A DNA stretch of 64,000 nt from SAR92 clade bacterium H231 (lineage in GTDB: Bacteria > Pseudomonadota > Gammaproteobacteria > Pseudomonadales > Porticoccaceae): NCBI GenBank assembly GCA_025153775.1, contig JAOALC010000003.1:1-64000 (forward strand), read 5' to 3'. Below are positions 7,214 through 16,853 of this stretch, one piece after another. Below the pieces are notes generated by a model that was given only the letters and a program-made list of their open reading frames with translations, searched no databases and was not told the DNA's origin. The translations under genes and the position numbers were made by a program. Position 1 is the stretch's first letter, and each line of letters begins with the position of its first letter.

Positions 7214-8586
7214 TGGCTGAGTTTATTCCTTTTCTGATGTTTTTAACTGTGTGCCTGGTGTTGATGGCAGGCTATCCGGTCGCACTGTCGTTGGCGGGAA
7301 CCGCACTGATATTTGCCCTGGTGGGCACAGCTGTTGGCCTGTTTGATATGGCCTTTTTACAGGCGCTACCCAATCGGCTTTTTGGCACCATTGAAAACAC
7401 CACCCTTATCGCTGTGCCCCTGTTTATTTTTATGGGGGTTATGCTGGAAAAATCACGATTATCTGAAGACTTGCTAGAGAGCATGGCCGATCTATTCGGC
7501 GGCTTTCGCAGTGGGCTGGGAATTTCTGTGGTAATAGTAGGTGCGCTGTTGGCTGCCAGCACAGGTATTGTTGGGGCCACTGTGGTGACCATGGGGCTGA
7601 TGTCTCTGCCCACTATGTTGAAGCGCGGCTACTCCTCGGCCCAGGCTACAGGTGTAATTGCTGCCACTGGTACTCTGGGGCAAATTATTCCTCCGTCGAT
7701 TGCACTGGTTTTGCTGGGTGACACATTGTCTAGTGCCTATCAGCAGGCACAGTTAAATATGGGTATTTTTACTCCGAAAACTGTGTCTATTGGCGACCTA
7801 TTTGTCGGTGCGATTATTCCAGGTCTGATTCTGGTCTGCATGTATATCCTCTATGTCATTCTATTTTCCAGGCCGACGCTGCAGGTTGAGGCTGAGTTAT
7901 CAGAAGGGCAGCCCTCTGTCGATAAACTGTCGCGAGCCATGCGTAATCTGCTGCCCCCGGTATTTTTAATTGTCGCAGTGCTGGGCTCTATTTTGACTGG
8001 CGCCGCTACACCCACAGAGGCGGCTGGTGTGGGTGCCTTTGGTGCCACCTTGCTGGCTGCTCTCAGGGGGCAGCTGAGCCTCAGCCGGCTGCGAGAGGTT
8101 GCTCAGAGCACCACGGAAGTCACTTCGATGGTGTTTTTAATTCTGATTGGAGCGGCGATATTCTCTCTGGTGTTTAGGGGCTTTGGCGGCGAAGAGGTTG
8201 TTGAGCAGTTCTTTAACAATTTGCCCGGCGGTATTGTGGCAGCAACATTACTGGTGATGTTGGTTATTTTTCTGCTGGGCTTTATTCTCGACTTTATCGA
8301 GATTACCTTCGTGGTAGTGCCTATTGTGGGGCCAGTGCTTTTGGCTATGGGACTGGACCCGGTCTGGCTGGGCGTGATGATTGCTATCAATTTGCAGACC
8401 TCGTTTTTGACGCCGCCCTTTGGCTTTGCCCTGTTTTACCTGCGTGGCGTGGCGCCAGCTGCGGTTGAGACCTCTGATATGTACCGCGGGGTGATGCCAT
8501 TTATCGCCATGCAGGTAGCCCTGATGCTGATGTTATCAATCTGGCCACAGCTGGCCACCTGGTTGCCAGAACTTATTTACAACTAG
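7213..8586 (+). CDS. dctM: TRAP transporter large permease (DctM family)
   Basis: The 457-aa multi-helix protein is the translocation subunit of a TRAP transporter. It carries the family motif region GATVVTMGLMSLPTML, the 'GTLGQIIPPSIALV' turn, and the C-terminal 'LQTSFLTPPFGFALFYLRG' signature. It overlaps dctQ by one base. An insert around 170-190 between helices is common in the longer DctM subfamily. The binding protein is missing locally, so it must be encoded elsewhere if the system is active. Confidence 0.93.
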   Translation: MAEFIPFLMFLTVCLVLMAGYPVALSLAGTALIFALVGTAVGLFDMAFLQALPNRLFGTIENTTLIAVPLFIFMGVMLEKSRLSEDLLESMADLFGGFRSGLGISVVIVGALLAASTGIVGATVVTMGLMSLPTMLKRGYSSAQATGVIAATGTLGQIIPPSIALVLLGDTLSSAYQQAQLNMGIFTPKTVSIGDLFVGAIIPGLILVCMYILYVILFSRPTLQVEAELSEGQPSVDKLSRAMRNLLPPVFLIVAVLGSILTGAATPTEAAGVGAFGATLLAALRGQLSLSRLREVAQSTTEVTSMVFLILIGAAIFSLVFRGFGGEEVVEQFFNNLPGGIVAATLLVMLVIFLLGFILDFIEITFVVVPIVGPVLLAMGLDPVWLGVMIAINLQTSFLTPPFGFALFYLRGVAPAAVETSDMYRGVMPFIAMQVALMLMLSIWPQLATWLPELIYN

Positions 8587-8629
8587 TGGCTGGACTAAAA
8601 CTTATACCTAAAGGAAGAGACCTAAACCA

Positions 8630-9025
8630 ATGCAAAATATCAATGAATCCCCTACACCTATTGGCCAACTGATTTCTCAGACCATTGCCATGCCCAGAGA
8701 AACCAATTCCAATGGCGATATCTTTGGCGGCTGGTTGCTGAGCCAGATGGATCTGGCTGGCGCTATATTGGCGGGGCGAATTGCCAGTGGGCGTGTGGCC
8801 ACTGTGGCCATTAGCAGCATGTCATTTCTTAACCCTGTGCCAGTGGGGGCAGTGGTGGGCTGTTATGCCAACACCCTATCTGTGGGTACCAGTTCAATCA
8901 CCATCTCAATAGAGGCCTGGATCAGCCACAATAATAAGTCCGATTTATGCAAGGTAACCGAGGGTGAATTTGTGTTTGTAGCCATAGATGACAATGGCAA
9001 TACCAGGACAGTGCCCAGCCCATAG
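8630..9025 (+). CDS. yciA: YciA-like acyl-CoA thioesterase
   Basis: A 131-aa single hotdog-domain enzyme that hydrolyses acyl-CoA to free acid and CoA in the cytoplasm. The segment NSNGDIFGGWLLSQMDLAGA is the YciA/acyl-CoA hydrolase signature with the catalytic Asp and the helix start. It follows dctM by 44 bases on the same strand and may share its transcript. An AAGGAAGAG purine stretch lies about 13 bases before the ATG. YciA has broad chain-length specificity, so the substrate is not predictable here. Confidence 0.9.
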   Translation: MQNINESPTPIGQLISQTIAMPRETNSNGDIFGGWLLSQMDLAGAILAGRIASGRVATVAISSMSFLNPVPVGAVVGCYANTLSVGTSSITISIEAWISHNNKSDLCKVTEGEFVFVAIDDNGNTRTVPSP

Positions 9026-9033
9026 AAGACCGG

Positions 9034-10017
9034 TTACAGCTTTAAAGCGGCAAATATTTCCCGGCGCAGAGGTTCTATCTCATTGACCAGATGATGATTG
9101 GCTTCAGCTATTATCTGTACCTGTAGCCCTGGCAGCTGGTGTTTAAACTGCGTCAGATTATCTTGCCAGGCCAACGTTTTATCGCCACTGCCCTGAATCA
9201 GATTGATCTGGGTATCTGTAAATTGGTCATCGGCCCTAAAGCGGCAAAACTCCTTAATCCATTGATCCAGCGCAGCCACCCAGGCCATAGGCACTCTGCG
9301 GGGTTGAAATGGATCGCGGTTCTTTACAAAATCCAAAAATTCCACATCAAAGGAGCTGGGCCTAAACACCCGTTTGGAGCTGCCGCTAAAGAGTCTGACC
9401 AGCCGAAATAACAGCCTGTTTACACCCCAGCCCCTAGGTCTTAGCAGGGGTGCCAGCAAATTGAGCCTGACAAATGGATAGTTCTCTTTCCGGCCAAAAT
9501 TAATGAGATGTTTTAGCAGTATGGCGCCACCCATGCTCTGGCCTATAGCCTGCAGGGGTAGGTCGAACATTGTCTGGCTAATATCTATTACTCCTGTTAG
9601 CGCTCTTACATAGTCTGCGTAGTCTAGAATAAAACCAGGTTGGCCTGTTGAAAGACCATGCCCGGGAAGATCGAAACAGATGACATTGAGTCGTCGCTCA
9701 AGCAGATGCTCGATTAAATGGTTAAACAGGCCCATATGATCCATATAGCCATGGACTACAATCACTGAGCCGAGGGGATTTTTCGGCATCCAGCACAGGC
9801 TGACTATAGCTTGATGCTGTTCAGCCTGATGTAAATTGATCACCCCGGCACGGAGATGGAGATCCCCGCGGGGAATAGGAAGCTGATAAAAGTCGAGATA
9901 CTGTCCCAAGGCAGTGTCAGCCGGGTCGACAAGAGCTGTTTCGGCACTGAAAGGCGGCAGATTTTCGCGTAGCGCTGTGATCTTAGACTGATCAAAAGTG
10001 GCTCTTGATTGCCCCAT
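9034..10017 (-). CDS. Alpha/beta hydrolase, lysophospholipase-like
   Basis: A 327-aa serine hydrolase of the PldB/monoacylglycerol lipase group. Visible elements are the oxyanion strand HGYMDH (about 89-94), GHGLSTG (119-125), the nucleophile elbow GQSMGG with Ser161, and a C-terminal His in EANHHLVNE. No signal peptide or membrane helix is evident, so a cytoplasmic or membrane-surface location is likely. It is divergent from the sigma factor gene, with a 78-base shared promoter region, and ends 9 bases from yciA. The substrate is inferred from family only. Confidence 0.8.
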   Translation of the reverse strand: MGQSRATFDQSKITALRENLPPFSAETALVDPADTALGQYLDFYQLPIPRGDLHLRAGVINLHQAEQHQAIVSLCWMPKNPLGSVIVVHGYMDHMGLFNHLIEHLLERRLNVICFDLPGHGLSTGQPGFILDYADYVRALTGVIDISQTMFDLPLQAIGQSMGGAILLKHLINFGRKENYPFVRLNLLAPLLRPRGWGVNRLLFRLVRLFSGSSKRVFRPSSFDVEFLDFVKNRDPFQPRRVPMAWVAALDQWIKEFCRFRADDQFTDTQINLIQGSGDKTLAWQDNLTQFKHQLPGLQVQIIAEANHHLVNEIEPLRREIFAALKL

Positions 10018-10095
10018 AGACTATTCCAAAATTATGTTAAAATTGGTGCGTCCCCCGGTGCTATTGACGCATAAAACTATCTTGTCAGATTGGTT

Positions 10096-10635
10096 ATGAA
10101 TTACAAGAACAAAGATGTTGTCGATAAATTAGTCAGAGAGCATAGCTCAGCGCTAGTGCGGTTTTTGACGCGCCGCATGAAAAGCCGCGAAGACGCGGAA
10201 GATATAGCTCAGTCGGCTTACCTGAAACTCTACACTCTGGATAACCTGGATCATCTGTCCAATGCCAAGGCCTTCCTCTTCCAGGTGGCGGCCAATATGT
10301 CTATTGATCAGATCCGCCGCGAGGTTCTGCATAAAAACTATTTAGATAAAGAGGCCTCTAAACAGCCCAGAGATCTCAGCGCCATGGCGACCTCGGCGTC
10401 GCAAACGGTTTCACTGGAGCGCGAGATAGAGGCCAGGGAAACGCTGCTTTTAGTGCACGCTAAACTTCAGGGGTTACCTCACAATGCCCGCCAAGCTTTT
10501 ATTCTCAGCCGCAACAAAGGCTGGACTTACAGCCAGATCGCCAAACAGATGGGTGTCTCCGTAAGCAGTGTCGAAAAGTATATTCTTGAGGTTTTGAAGC
10601 AGTTGCGCCATGTGGTGGTTGAGGTAGAGCAATGA
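10096..10635 (+). CDS. ECF RNA polymerase sigma factor, FecI-like
   Basis: The 179-aa sigma-70 family protein has region 2 (REDAEDIAQSAYLKLY) and region 4 with a helix-turn-helix (GWTYSQIAKQMGVSVSSVEK). The FecI-type linker is present. A TTG six bases upstream is also in frame, but the ATG at 10096 is the more natural start. It is followed by a FecR-like anti-sigma regulator and a TonB receptor with a signalling domain. It therefore most likely responds to occupancy of that receptor and drives its transcription. Confidence 0.88.
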   Translation: MNYKNKDVVDKLVREHSSALVRFLTRRMKSREDAEDIAQSAYLKLYTLDNLDHLSNAKAFLFQVAANMSIDQIRREVLHKNYLDKEASKQPRDLSAMATSASQTVSLEREIEARETLLLVHAKLQGLPHNARQAFILSRNKGWTYSQIAKQMGVSVSSVEKYILEVLKQLRHVVVEVEQ

Positions 10636-10702
10636 AACTATGGGGCTATGCAGATAAAAATTGGGGAATCTTGGGTCTTATCCGTCTAACAGGGGATAAC
10701 CA

Positions 10703-11776
10703 ATGCCAACGGAGGAGCATGCGCTTTTGGGTGCAGGGAGAGACATGAAAAATACAGGGAAAAATTCACCGCAAGAAATCTTGGATGGTCCAGCCATTGA
10801 ACAGGCTTTGGGCTGGGTTGTGCGTTTGCGCTCGGAAAGGGTTACTGAGGCAGATATTGAAGCCTTTGCCGACTGGCTGATCGCCTCAGATCAACATAAA
10901 CTGGCCTGGAGCCAGGCACTAGATACCTGGGAGACTGCCGGCGTGCTCTCCTATATGCCAGATTTGCTGCCAGAAGCTGAACTTCAAGCTGCAGCACCTT
11001 TTCACCACAGTCTGTTTAAATTATTACGCAGAGGCTTTGCTGGTTTTTGGCGGTCGCTAACAACTGTGACGGCTTCTTTGGCGGTGGTTGCCCTGGCTGT
11101 GCTGATCTTTCAGGACAATGGGCAGACCTATTCCTCTGCTGTTGGCGAGTATAAGCAGGTTCGGCTGGAGGATGGCAGCCTGATAGAGCTGAATACTCAC
11201 AGCTCAGTAATGGTCTCGTTCTCGGATAGCTTGCGGGAGATCGAGCTGGTCAGAGGCGAGGCCTTTTTTACTGTGGCATCTAATAAGGCCAAGCCGTTTA
11301 TTGTCCATGTGGGTGGGGCCGATGTGCAGGCCCTGGGAACTGCCTTTAATGTTTATCGGCAGAGTGCAGACAGCGCAAAGGTGCATGTTATTGAGGGCGT
11401 AGTCAGGGTGTCTGAAACTGAGGGCTCCGCAGTCTCTGCGCCAGAATCTAAAATGCTGGTGGCTGATCAGGCGCTGGAATTTAGCGGAACCACAGGTTTA
11501 ACTGAATTGCCTGATCAAAATCTACAGCAGGCTACGGCTTGGAGAGAGGGGCAGATACTATTCACTAGCGCCAGTCTTGATGAGGCCATGAGGGTTGTTA
11601 ACCGCTATCTTGAGCATAAACTTGTTTTGGGCGATGGTGTGCAGTCGGCCCATAAAGTCTCCGGAATATTTTCATCCCGGGAGCGCGAGACTACGCTAAT
11701 GGCTCTGGCCCAGGCTTTTGACCTGGAGCTGACTCGGCAGGCCAATAATTGGTTATTGTCTAAGCCCAATCCATAG
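10703..11776 (+). CDS. FecR-family anti-sigma / signal-transducing membrane protein
   Basis: A 357-aa protein with an N-terminal cytoplasmic sigma-binding region (RSERVTEADIEAFADWLIAS, DUF4880-like), one membrane helix (about 120-140), a periplasmic FecR domain (VRLEDGSLIELNTHSSVMVS) and a C-terminal DUF4974-like STN-binding region. It couples the outer membrane receptor to the sigma factor. Two starts are plausible: ATG 10703 with AGGGG seven bases upstream (chosen), and ATG 10745 with GGGAG. The second would give 343 aa. Confidence 0.88.
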   Translation: MPTEEHALLGAGRDMKNTGKNSPQEILDGPAIEQALGWVVRLRSERVTEADIEAFADWLIASDQHKLAWSQALDTWETAGVLSYMPDLLPEAELQAAAPFHHSLFKLLRRGFAGFWRSLTTVTASLAVVALAVLIFQDNGQTYSSAVGEYKQVRLEDGSLIELNTHSSVMVSFSDSLREIELVRGEAFFTVASNKAKPFIVHVGGADVQALGTAFNVYRQSADSAKVHVIEGVVRVSETEGSAVSAPESKMLVADQALEFSGTTGLTELPDQNLQQATAWREGQILFTSASLDEAMRVVNRYLEHKLVLGDGVQSAHKVSGIFSSRERETTLMALAQAFDLELTRQANNWLLSKPNP

Positions 11777-11826
11777 GGTTTAATAGTCCTCTAAAAGATC
11801 TGTGAGCTGCTTGCAGCCGAGTGTCT

Positions 11827-14800
11827 ATGGACTCAGGGAATCTTCCTGCTGAACAAGTGAATGTTTACCGCCACCTAAGTACCCTGGGGCGACAGTTCTC
11901 TGTTGCCCTTTGTTACGCTTGTCTCTGCTACAGCCTGAGTTTTATACCGCCGCTTACCGCCTCTGCACGGGCCATAGTGACAGATACTTATCAGGTGAGC
12001 CTGCCCTCTGGGGGCCTGCATAAATCCCTTGTGATTCTGGGTCAGCAGACCCAAGCCTCTATTATTTTCCCTTCCCAGGTACCCGACAAATTACGTCCGG
12101 CTGTGACTGGAGAATTCTCAGTATTACAGGTACTGGAACAATTGATTGAGGGCCAAGATCTAGAGTATCGCGTGGTGGGGCCCCAGACTCTGGTGGTGCT
12201 TCCCCGCTGCTATGCCGCCAGAGCCTGCCAGGCTATGGCGGACGATCTGGCCTTTTCAATCCAGCAGTACCCTATGATTGAAGAGCTGGTTATCCGTGGC
12301 AAGCCAGTGACGGGTTCAAGGTTTAAGCAGCTCAATGCCAGTGGCTTTACTCCTGTGGAGATTTTAACCGCCACTGAGATACGCCTGATAGGCGCCCAGA
12401 CCATGGCCGAGTTAATGCGCTTTACCCCGGAGGTAGTGGGTAATTCTGATAGTACTGCGGTGAGCAATGGTGGCAATGGTTCGACCAGTGTTACCCTGCG
12501 AGGTCTGCCAGCGAGCAATACGCTGGTGTTGGTCAATGGCCAGCGCCTGTCCAACAACGCGCTGGATGGCAGTTCGGTCGATTTAAATGGTATCCCTCTG
12601 GCCGCGGTTGATCGCATTGAGATACTGAAAGATAGTGGCTCATCGATCTATGGTTCTGACGCTATTGCGGGGGTGGTAAATATTATCCTCAAGAAGCGTT
12701 TTAAAGGCGCGATGATTAACGCCTTTTACGGTTCAGCAGACAGAGGCGACAACCAGACCAGCCGCTTTGATTTTGTTGGCGGCCTCTCATTGAGAGCCCT
12801 GGATCTGATGATGACCGCCTCCCACTATCAGCAAACCGGTATTTTTAGTCGGGACAGAGCAGTTTCTGCCAGCGCTGATGGGCGGGCTATGGGCGGAGTA
12901 GACCTGAGATCCAGCGCCACTCCAAGAGCACGCCACAGGGTTGGCGAGGATATCCTGTTGTTAGCTGCTGATAATCTCGACGGCTCAGCGGTGACGGATT
13001 TCCGGCAGGCCACTGACAATGATCTGTATGACTACCGGGAGCTGACCTCATCCCTGGCCCCAGCGGAACGCAGCTCGATTCATATTGCCGGGGAATTGAA
13101 AAATCTGGGAGCCACAGATGCCGCTTTTGAACTGACCTATGTGGATAGCCGCAGTCAGATAACCCTTGGGCCGGCGCCAGTTTTAACCGCTTTTACAGCT
13201 GATCCTATCAGCATTGATAGTAACAACAGCTACAACCCCTTTGGCCAGACCATAAATGATGCCCGCGTTAGCCTGGTGGGTTTGGGCCCCAGGCAGCAGC
13301 ATAATCGGGCCAAGACTACCCGAGCCAACGGCAGACTTATGGGCACCTTGCGTGATGGTGAATGGCAGCTCAGCATCAACTGGAGCCAGACCCAAGCAGC
13401 ACAACGCTGGCACAACCTGGTGGACTTACACCGCCTTGCAGCTGGATTGAGTTCTGAGCAGAACTGCAGCAATACACCGGGCTGCGTGCCCATTAATCTG
13501 TTTGCTCCCGCCGGCACTATGCCAGGGGATCAACTGGATTATATTGCAGCTAAGGCCCGCAATCAGGGGGTGTCTGAACTCCTGTCGATTAATCTGGATC
13601 TATCTCAGCTGGTAGATATAGTGCCTGCCGGAGAGGTAGAGTTTGCCTCTGGGCTGGAATTTCGTCGCGAGCATTTACGCACCTCGGCAGACAGTATTTT
13701 TTTACAAAACCAACTGATTGGAGAAGCGACGGGCAATAGTCAGGGCAGTCAAAACATTACCGAGATGTATCTGGAATCGCTTATTCCCCTGGCAAAAAAT
13801 CTGCCAGGTGTTCAGAGCCTGGAGGCTAACGCCTCTTTTCGCCTGACCCATTCCAATAGCTTTGGTGCCCGCGCCAATCCCAAAATAGCCCTGCGCTACA
13901 AGCCATGGCAAGATCTTATGCTGCGCGCCAGCCTATCCAGGGGGTTCCGTGCACCCTCGTTATTTGAGTTGCATAGAGAGGAGGGCAGTGCTCAGGCATT
14001 TTTAAATGATCCCTGTTCTGGTGAAAATGCGGCTCAGTTAACTGGTTGTTTAGAGCTTACAGATCCCCTGAGAACCCAGTATTCGATAGCTCTAGGTGGC
14101 AACCAGGATTTGCTGCCAGAAAAATCTCAAAATTTGTCTATGGGATTTTTGTATCAGCCAAGTGGTCTGGAAAACTTTAGTCTTGGGGTGGATCTATTCT
14201 CTATTGAGGTAGACCAGGTGATCGGTGCCAATGCCCAGTTTATTATCAATCAAAACGCCCAAAATGGCCTGTTTGCTGATTTGATTACTAGGTCGCAGAG
14301 TGGCGAACTGCTGCAGGTCACCGCCAACAATCAGAACTTAGGCTCCAGAGAGATACAGGGCGCTGATGTGGATATCTCGTGGCGGGTTTTTATTGCTCGC
14401 TGGGGTACCTTTGGGGTCAATATGGGCGGTTCCTACATAGACAGCTACAGGTTTGCGCCAGAGCCGGGGGTGCCTGCAACGGATTTGGCAGGCACCTTTA
14501 TGGATAAGACTGCCGGTGGCAGTGGTTCCATTCCCGAATGGAAGTCGCGGTTGAATTTATTTTGGCAGTTTGGACGCTGGGAGTTTGCACTGTCGTCGCT
14601 GCATATCTCCAGCCTGAGAGAACAGCTGGTTTCTGAGAATCGTGACAGGGAATCTGGTGCCTGGTCGCGAGAGGATATGCAGGTGAGTTATCACTTTAAC
14701 TCTGGAGAGTCCCTGGTGACCATGGGAGTGGAGAATATACTGGATCAGGCGCCGCCATTTTTAGGCTCGGCATTTAATGATAATTTTGATACCAGGACCC

Positions 14801-14850
14801 ATGATGCCACTGGCCGATTTCTCTATGCGAGGCTCAGCCACAGACTCTGA
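11827..14850 (+). CDS. TonB-dependent outer membrane receptor with STN signalling domain (FecA-type)
   Basis: From the ATG at 11827 the protein is 1007 aa; a GTG two codons upstream is also open. It has a long N-region followed by a hydrophobic core and a likely cleavage after TASARA. Next come an STN (secretin/TonB N-terminal) domain (about residues 50-125), a plug (about 155-290, with SVTLRGLPASNTLVLVNGQR and VDRIEILKDSGSSIYGSDAI) and a 22-strand barrel region. The STN domain plus the upstream FecI/FecR pair identifies a transducer that signals its own occupancy. The ligand is unknown: iron complexes and glycans are both precedented, and no clear Fur box was seen upstream. Confidence 0.9.
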   Translation: MDSGNLPAEQVNVYRHLSTLGRQFSVALCYACLCYSLSFIPPLTASARAIVTDTYQVSLPSGGLHKSLVILGQQTQASIIFPSQVPDKLRPAVTGEFSVLQVLEQLIEGQDLEYRVVGPQTLVVLPRCYAARACQAMADDLAFSIQQYPMIEELVIRGKPVTGSRFKQLNASGFTPVEILTATEIRLIGAQTMAELMRFTPEVVGNSDSTAVSNGGNGSTSVTLRGLPASNTLVLVNGQRLSNNALDGSSVDLNGIPLAAVDRIEILKDSGSSIYGSDAIAGVVNIILKKRFKGAMINAFYGSADRGDNQTSRFDFVGGLSLRALDLMMTASHYQQTGIFSRDRAVSASADGRAMGGVDLRSSATPRARHRVGEDILLLAADNLDGSAVTDFRQATDNDLYDYRELTSSLAPAERSSIHIAGELKNLGATDAAFELTYVDSRSQITLGPAPVLTAFTADPISIDSNNSYNPFGQTINDARVSLVGLGPRQQHNRAKTTRANGRLMGTLRDGEWQLSINWSQTQAAQRWHNLVDLHRLAAGLSSEQNCSNTPGCVPINLFAPAGTMPGDQLDYIAAKARNQGVSELLSINLDLSQLVDIVPAGEVEFASGLEFRREHLRTSADSIFLQNQLIGEATGNSQGSQNITEMYLESLIPLAKNLPGVQSLEANASFRLTHSNSFGARANPKIALRYKPWQDLMLRASLSRGFRAPSLFELHREEGSAQAFLNDPCSGENAAQLTGCLELTDPLRTQYSIALGGNQDLLPEKSQNLSMGFLYQPSGLENFSLGVDLFSIEVDQVIGANAQFIINQNAQNGLFADLITRSQSGELLQVTANNQNLGSREIQGADVDISWRVFIARWGTFGVNMGGSYIDSYRFAPEPGVPATDLAGTFMDKTAGGSGSIPEWKSRLNLFWQFGRWEFALSSLHISSLREQLVSENRDRESGAWSREDMQVSYHFNSGESLVTMGVENILDQAPPFLGSAFNDNFDTRTHDATGRFLYARLSHRL

Positions 14851-14878
14851 TGCAAGACCATTTGGATCAGCCATAAAA

Positions 14879-14907
14879 AAAGGCACTGAACAGGGTTCAG
14901 TGCCTTT
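14879..14907. terminator. Bidirectional terminator between TonB receptor and exbD
   Basis: A perfect 12-bp stem AAAGGCACTGAA/TTCAGTGCCTTT closes on a CAGGG loop. On the minus strand it runs into seven T, and on the plus strand into three, so it is strongest for exbD but can serve both convergent genes. Confidence 0.9.
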
Positions 14908-14926
14908 GGTATAGCGTCTTGTTGGT

Positions 14927-15334
14927 TTATTCGTCAGTCGATAGAGAGATATCGTAAACCCCAGCCTCTCTGGCCTGGTCGGAAATCTTCACGAAAAGCT
15001 CAGTCTTAGACTTGGGGTGAGAACTAATTACCACCTTGGCTTCCGGCTTCTCGGCATGCATTCTCTCAACGTTGGCACGCACAGATCGAATATCAATGCG
15101 ACGGCCCTCGAGGGTAAGTTCATTACTCTCAGAGATTCTGAAAACAATATTGGTATTCTCGGAGTCTGGTGGGGGTTGATCCGAGGTTGGTGGACGGTTA
15201 ACGCCAAGGCCAACTTCATTAACAAATGATGCAGTTACAATGAAGAAAATCAACATGATAAACACCACGTCCAGCATAGGTGTCATATCAATCTGTGATT
15301 CATCTTCCGCTTTACGTCTTTTGCCTAGCGCCAT
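14927..15334 (-). CDS. exbD: ExbD-type TonB energy-transducing protein
   Basis: A 135-aa ExbD/TolR protein with a short cytoplasmic N-terminus, a single membrane helix beginning at the conserved proton-path Asp (DMTPMLDVVFIMLIFFIVTA), then a Pro-rich linker and periplasmic domain. It would work with ExbB and TonB to energise outer membrane receptors. An in-frame GTG at 15346 is open, but ATG 15334 has AAGGTG nine bases upstream. No exbB or tonB is adjacent, so this is a solitary copy next to, and convergent with, a TonB receptor. Confidence 0.9.
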   Translation of the reverse strand: MALGKRRKAEDESQIDMTPMLDVVFIMLIFFIVTASFVNEVGLGVNRPPTSDQPPPDSENTNIVFRISESNELTLEGRRIDIRSVRANVERMHAEKPEAKVVISSHPKSKTELFVKISDQAREAGVYDISLSTDE

Positions 15335-15520
15335 GTTAAATCGCACCTTTTAAAAACTACTAGTTCAATGGAGGGGGGCATTCTACTGAATTTTATAAAA
15401 ATTACTAGTCACCTCAACCTGCGAGTGAAACACCTCACTTATGCTATTCTGACTTCTTGTGCCCCTTGGTACCAGCACTGATTACTTATAATCGCAAAAA
15501 AGTCGTATTTAGGAATACCT

Positions 15521-16327
15521 ATGCCGGAATTACCAGAGGTAGAGACTACCCTCAGAGGAATTGAGCCTGCCATTGCAGGTCAAGTGATCAACAGTATCCG
15601 CGTTCACCAGGGCTCTCTGCGCTGGCCGGTCAACCCCAATCTTGCGCAGCTTGTCGAGGGCCAGACAGTTACTCATCTGTCCAGACGCGCCAAGTATCTG
15701 TTAATGCAACTCGACCAGGGTTCCATGTTGGTACATTTGGGTATGAGTGGCAGTTTGCGCATAGTCCAGCCCAATGAGGAGTTGCGCAAGCACGACCATA
15801 TAGAGATGCAGATGAGCAACGGGTCTCTACTGCGATTTCACGATCCACGGCGCTTTGGTTGCTGGCTCTGGTCTGAGGGGCCGCATCAGCAGCTAGCCCA
15901 CCTGGGACCAGAGCCCCTGTCAGATGATTTTAATGGCCAAAGGCTGTACCAGTTATCGCGCAGGCGCAAAGTGGCAGTTAAGCCATTTATTATGGACAAC
16001 AAAATCGTAGTGGGGGTAGGTAATATCTATGCCTCAGAGGCGCTGTTCCGCAGCGGTATCAGGCCAGATAGGGCATCTGGCAACCTATCGCTGCGGCGCT
16101 ATACAGAGCTTGCCGGCCATATCAAAGAGGTGTTGGCCGCGGCTATTGTGCAGGGTGGCACCACATTGAGGGATTTTGTTAATGGTAACGGAGAGCCTGG
16201 ATACTTCCAGCAGACCCTGGCTGTCTATGGCCGAGGTGACGAGCCCTGTATCGCCTGTGCGGGCCGCCTAAAGGAGATTAAGCTGGGTCAGCGCAGCTCG
16301 GTTTTCTGCCCGCGCTGCCAGAGGTAG
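15521..16327 (+). CDS. mutM: Formamidopyrimidine-DNA glycosylase
   Basis: A 268-aa base-excision repair enzyme that removes 8-oxoguanine and formamidopyrimidines and nicks the abasic site. The N-terminal catalytic start MPELPEVETTLRGIEP gives Pro1/Glu2 after Met removal. The helix-two-turn-helix region (NKIVVGVGNIYASEALF) and the C-terminal zinc finger with four Cys (CIACAG...CPRC) are intact. Length is typical. It converges with coaD, with only one base between the stops. Confidence 0.97.
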   Translation: MPELPEVETTLRGIEPAIAGQVINSIRVHQGSLRWPVNPNLAQLVEGQTVTHLSRRAKYLLMQLDQGSMLVHLGMSGSLRIVQPNEELRKHDHIEMQMSNGSLLRFHDPRRFGCWLWSEGPHQQLAHLGPEPLSDDFNGQRLYQLSRRRKVAVKPFIMDNKIVVGVGNIYASEALFRSGIRPDRASGNLSLRRYTELAGHIKEVLAAAIVQGGTTLRDFVNGNGEPGYFQQTLAVYGRGDEPCIACAGRLKEIKLGQRSSVFCPRCQR

Positions 16328-16328
16328 C

Positions 16329-16844
<516 letters not shown>

Positions 16845-16853
16845 TTACTTAAA

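Noticed and set aside
15335-15346. GTG start for exbD four codons upstream
   Set aside because: No ribosome binding site precedes it, whereas the ATG at 15334 has AAGGTG at good spacing.
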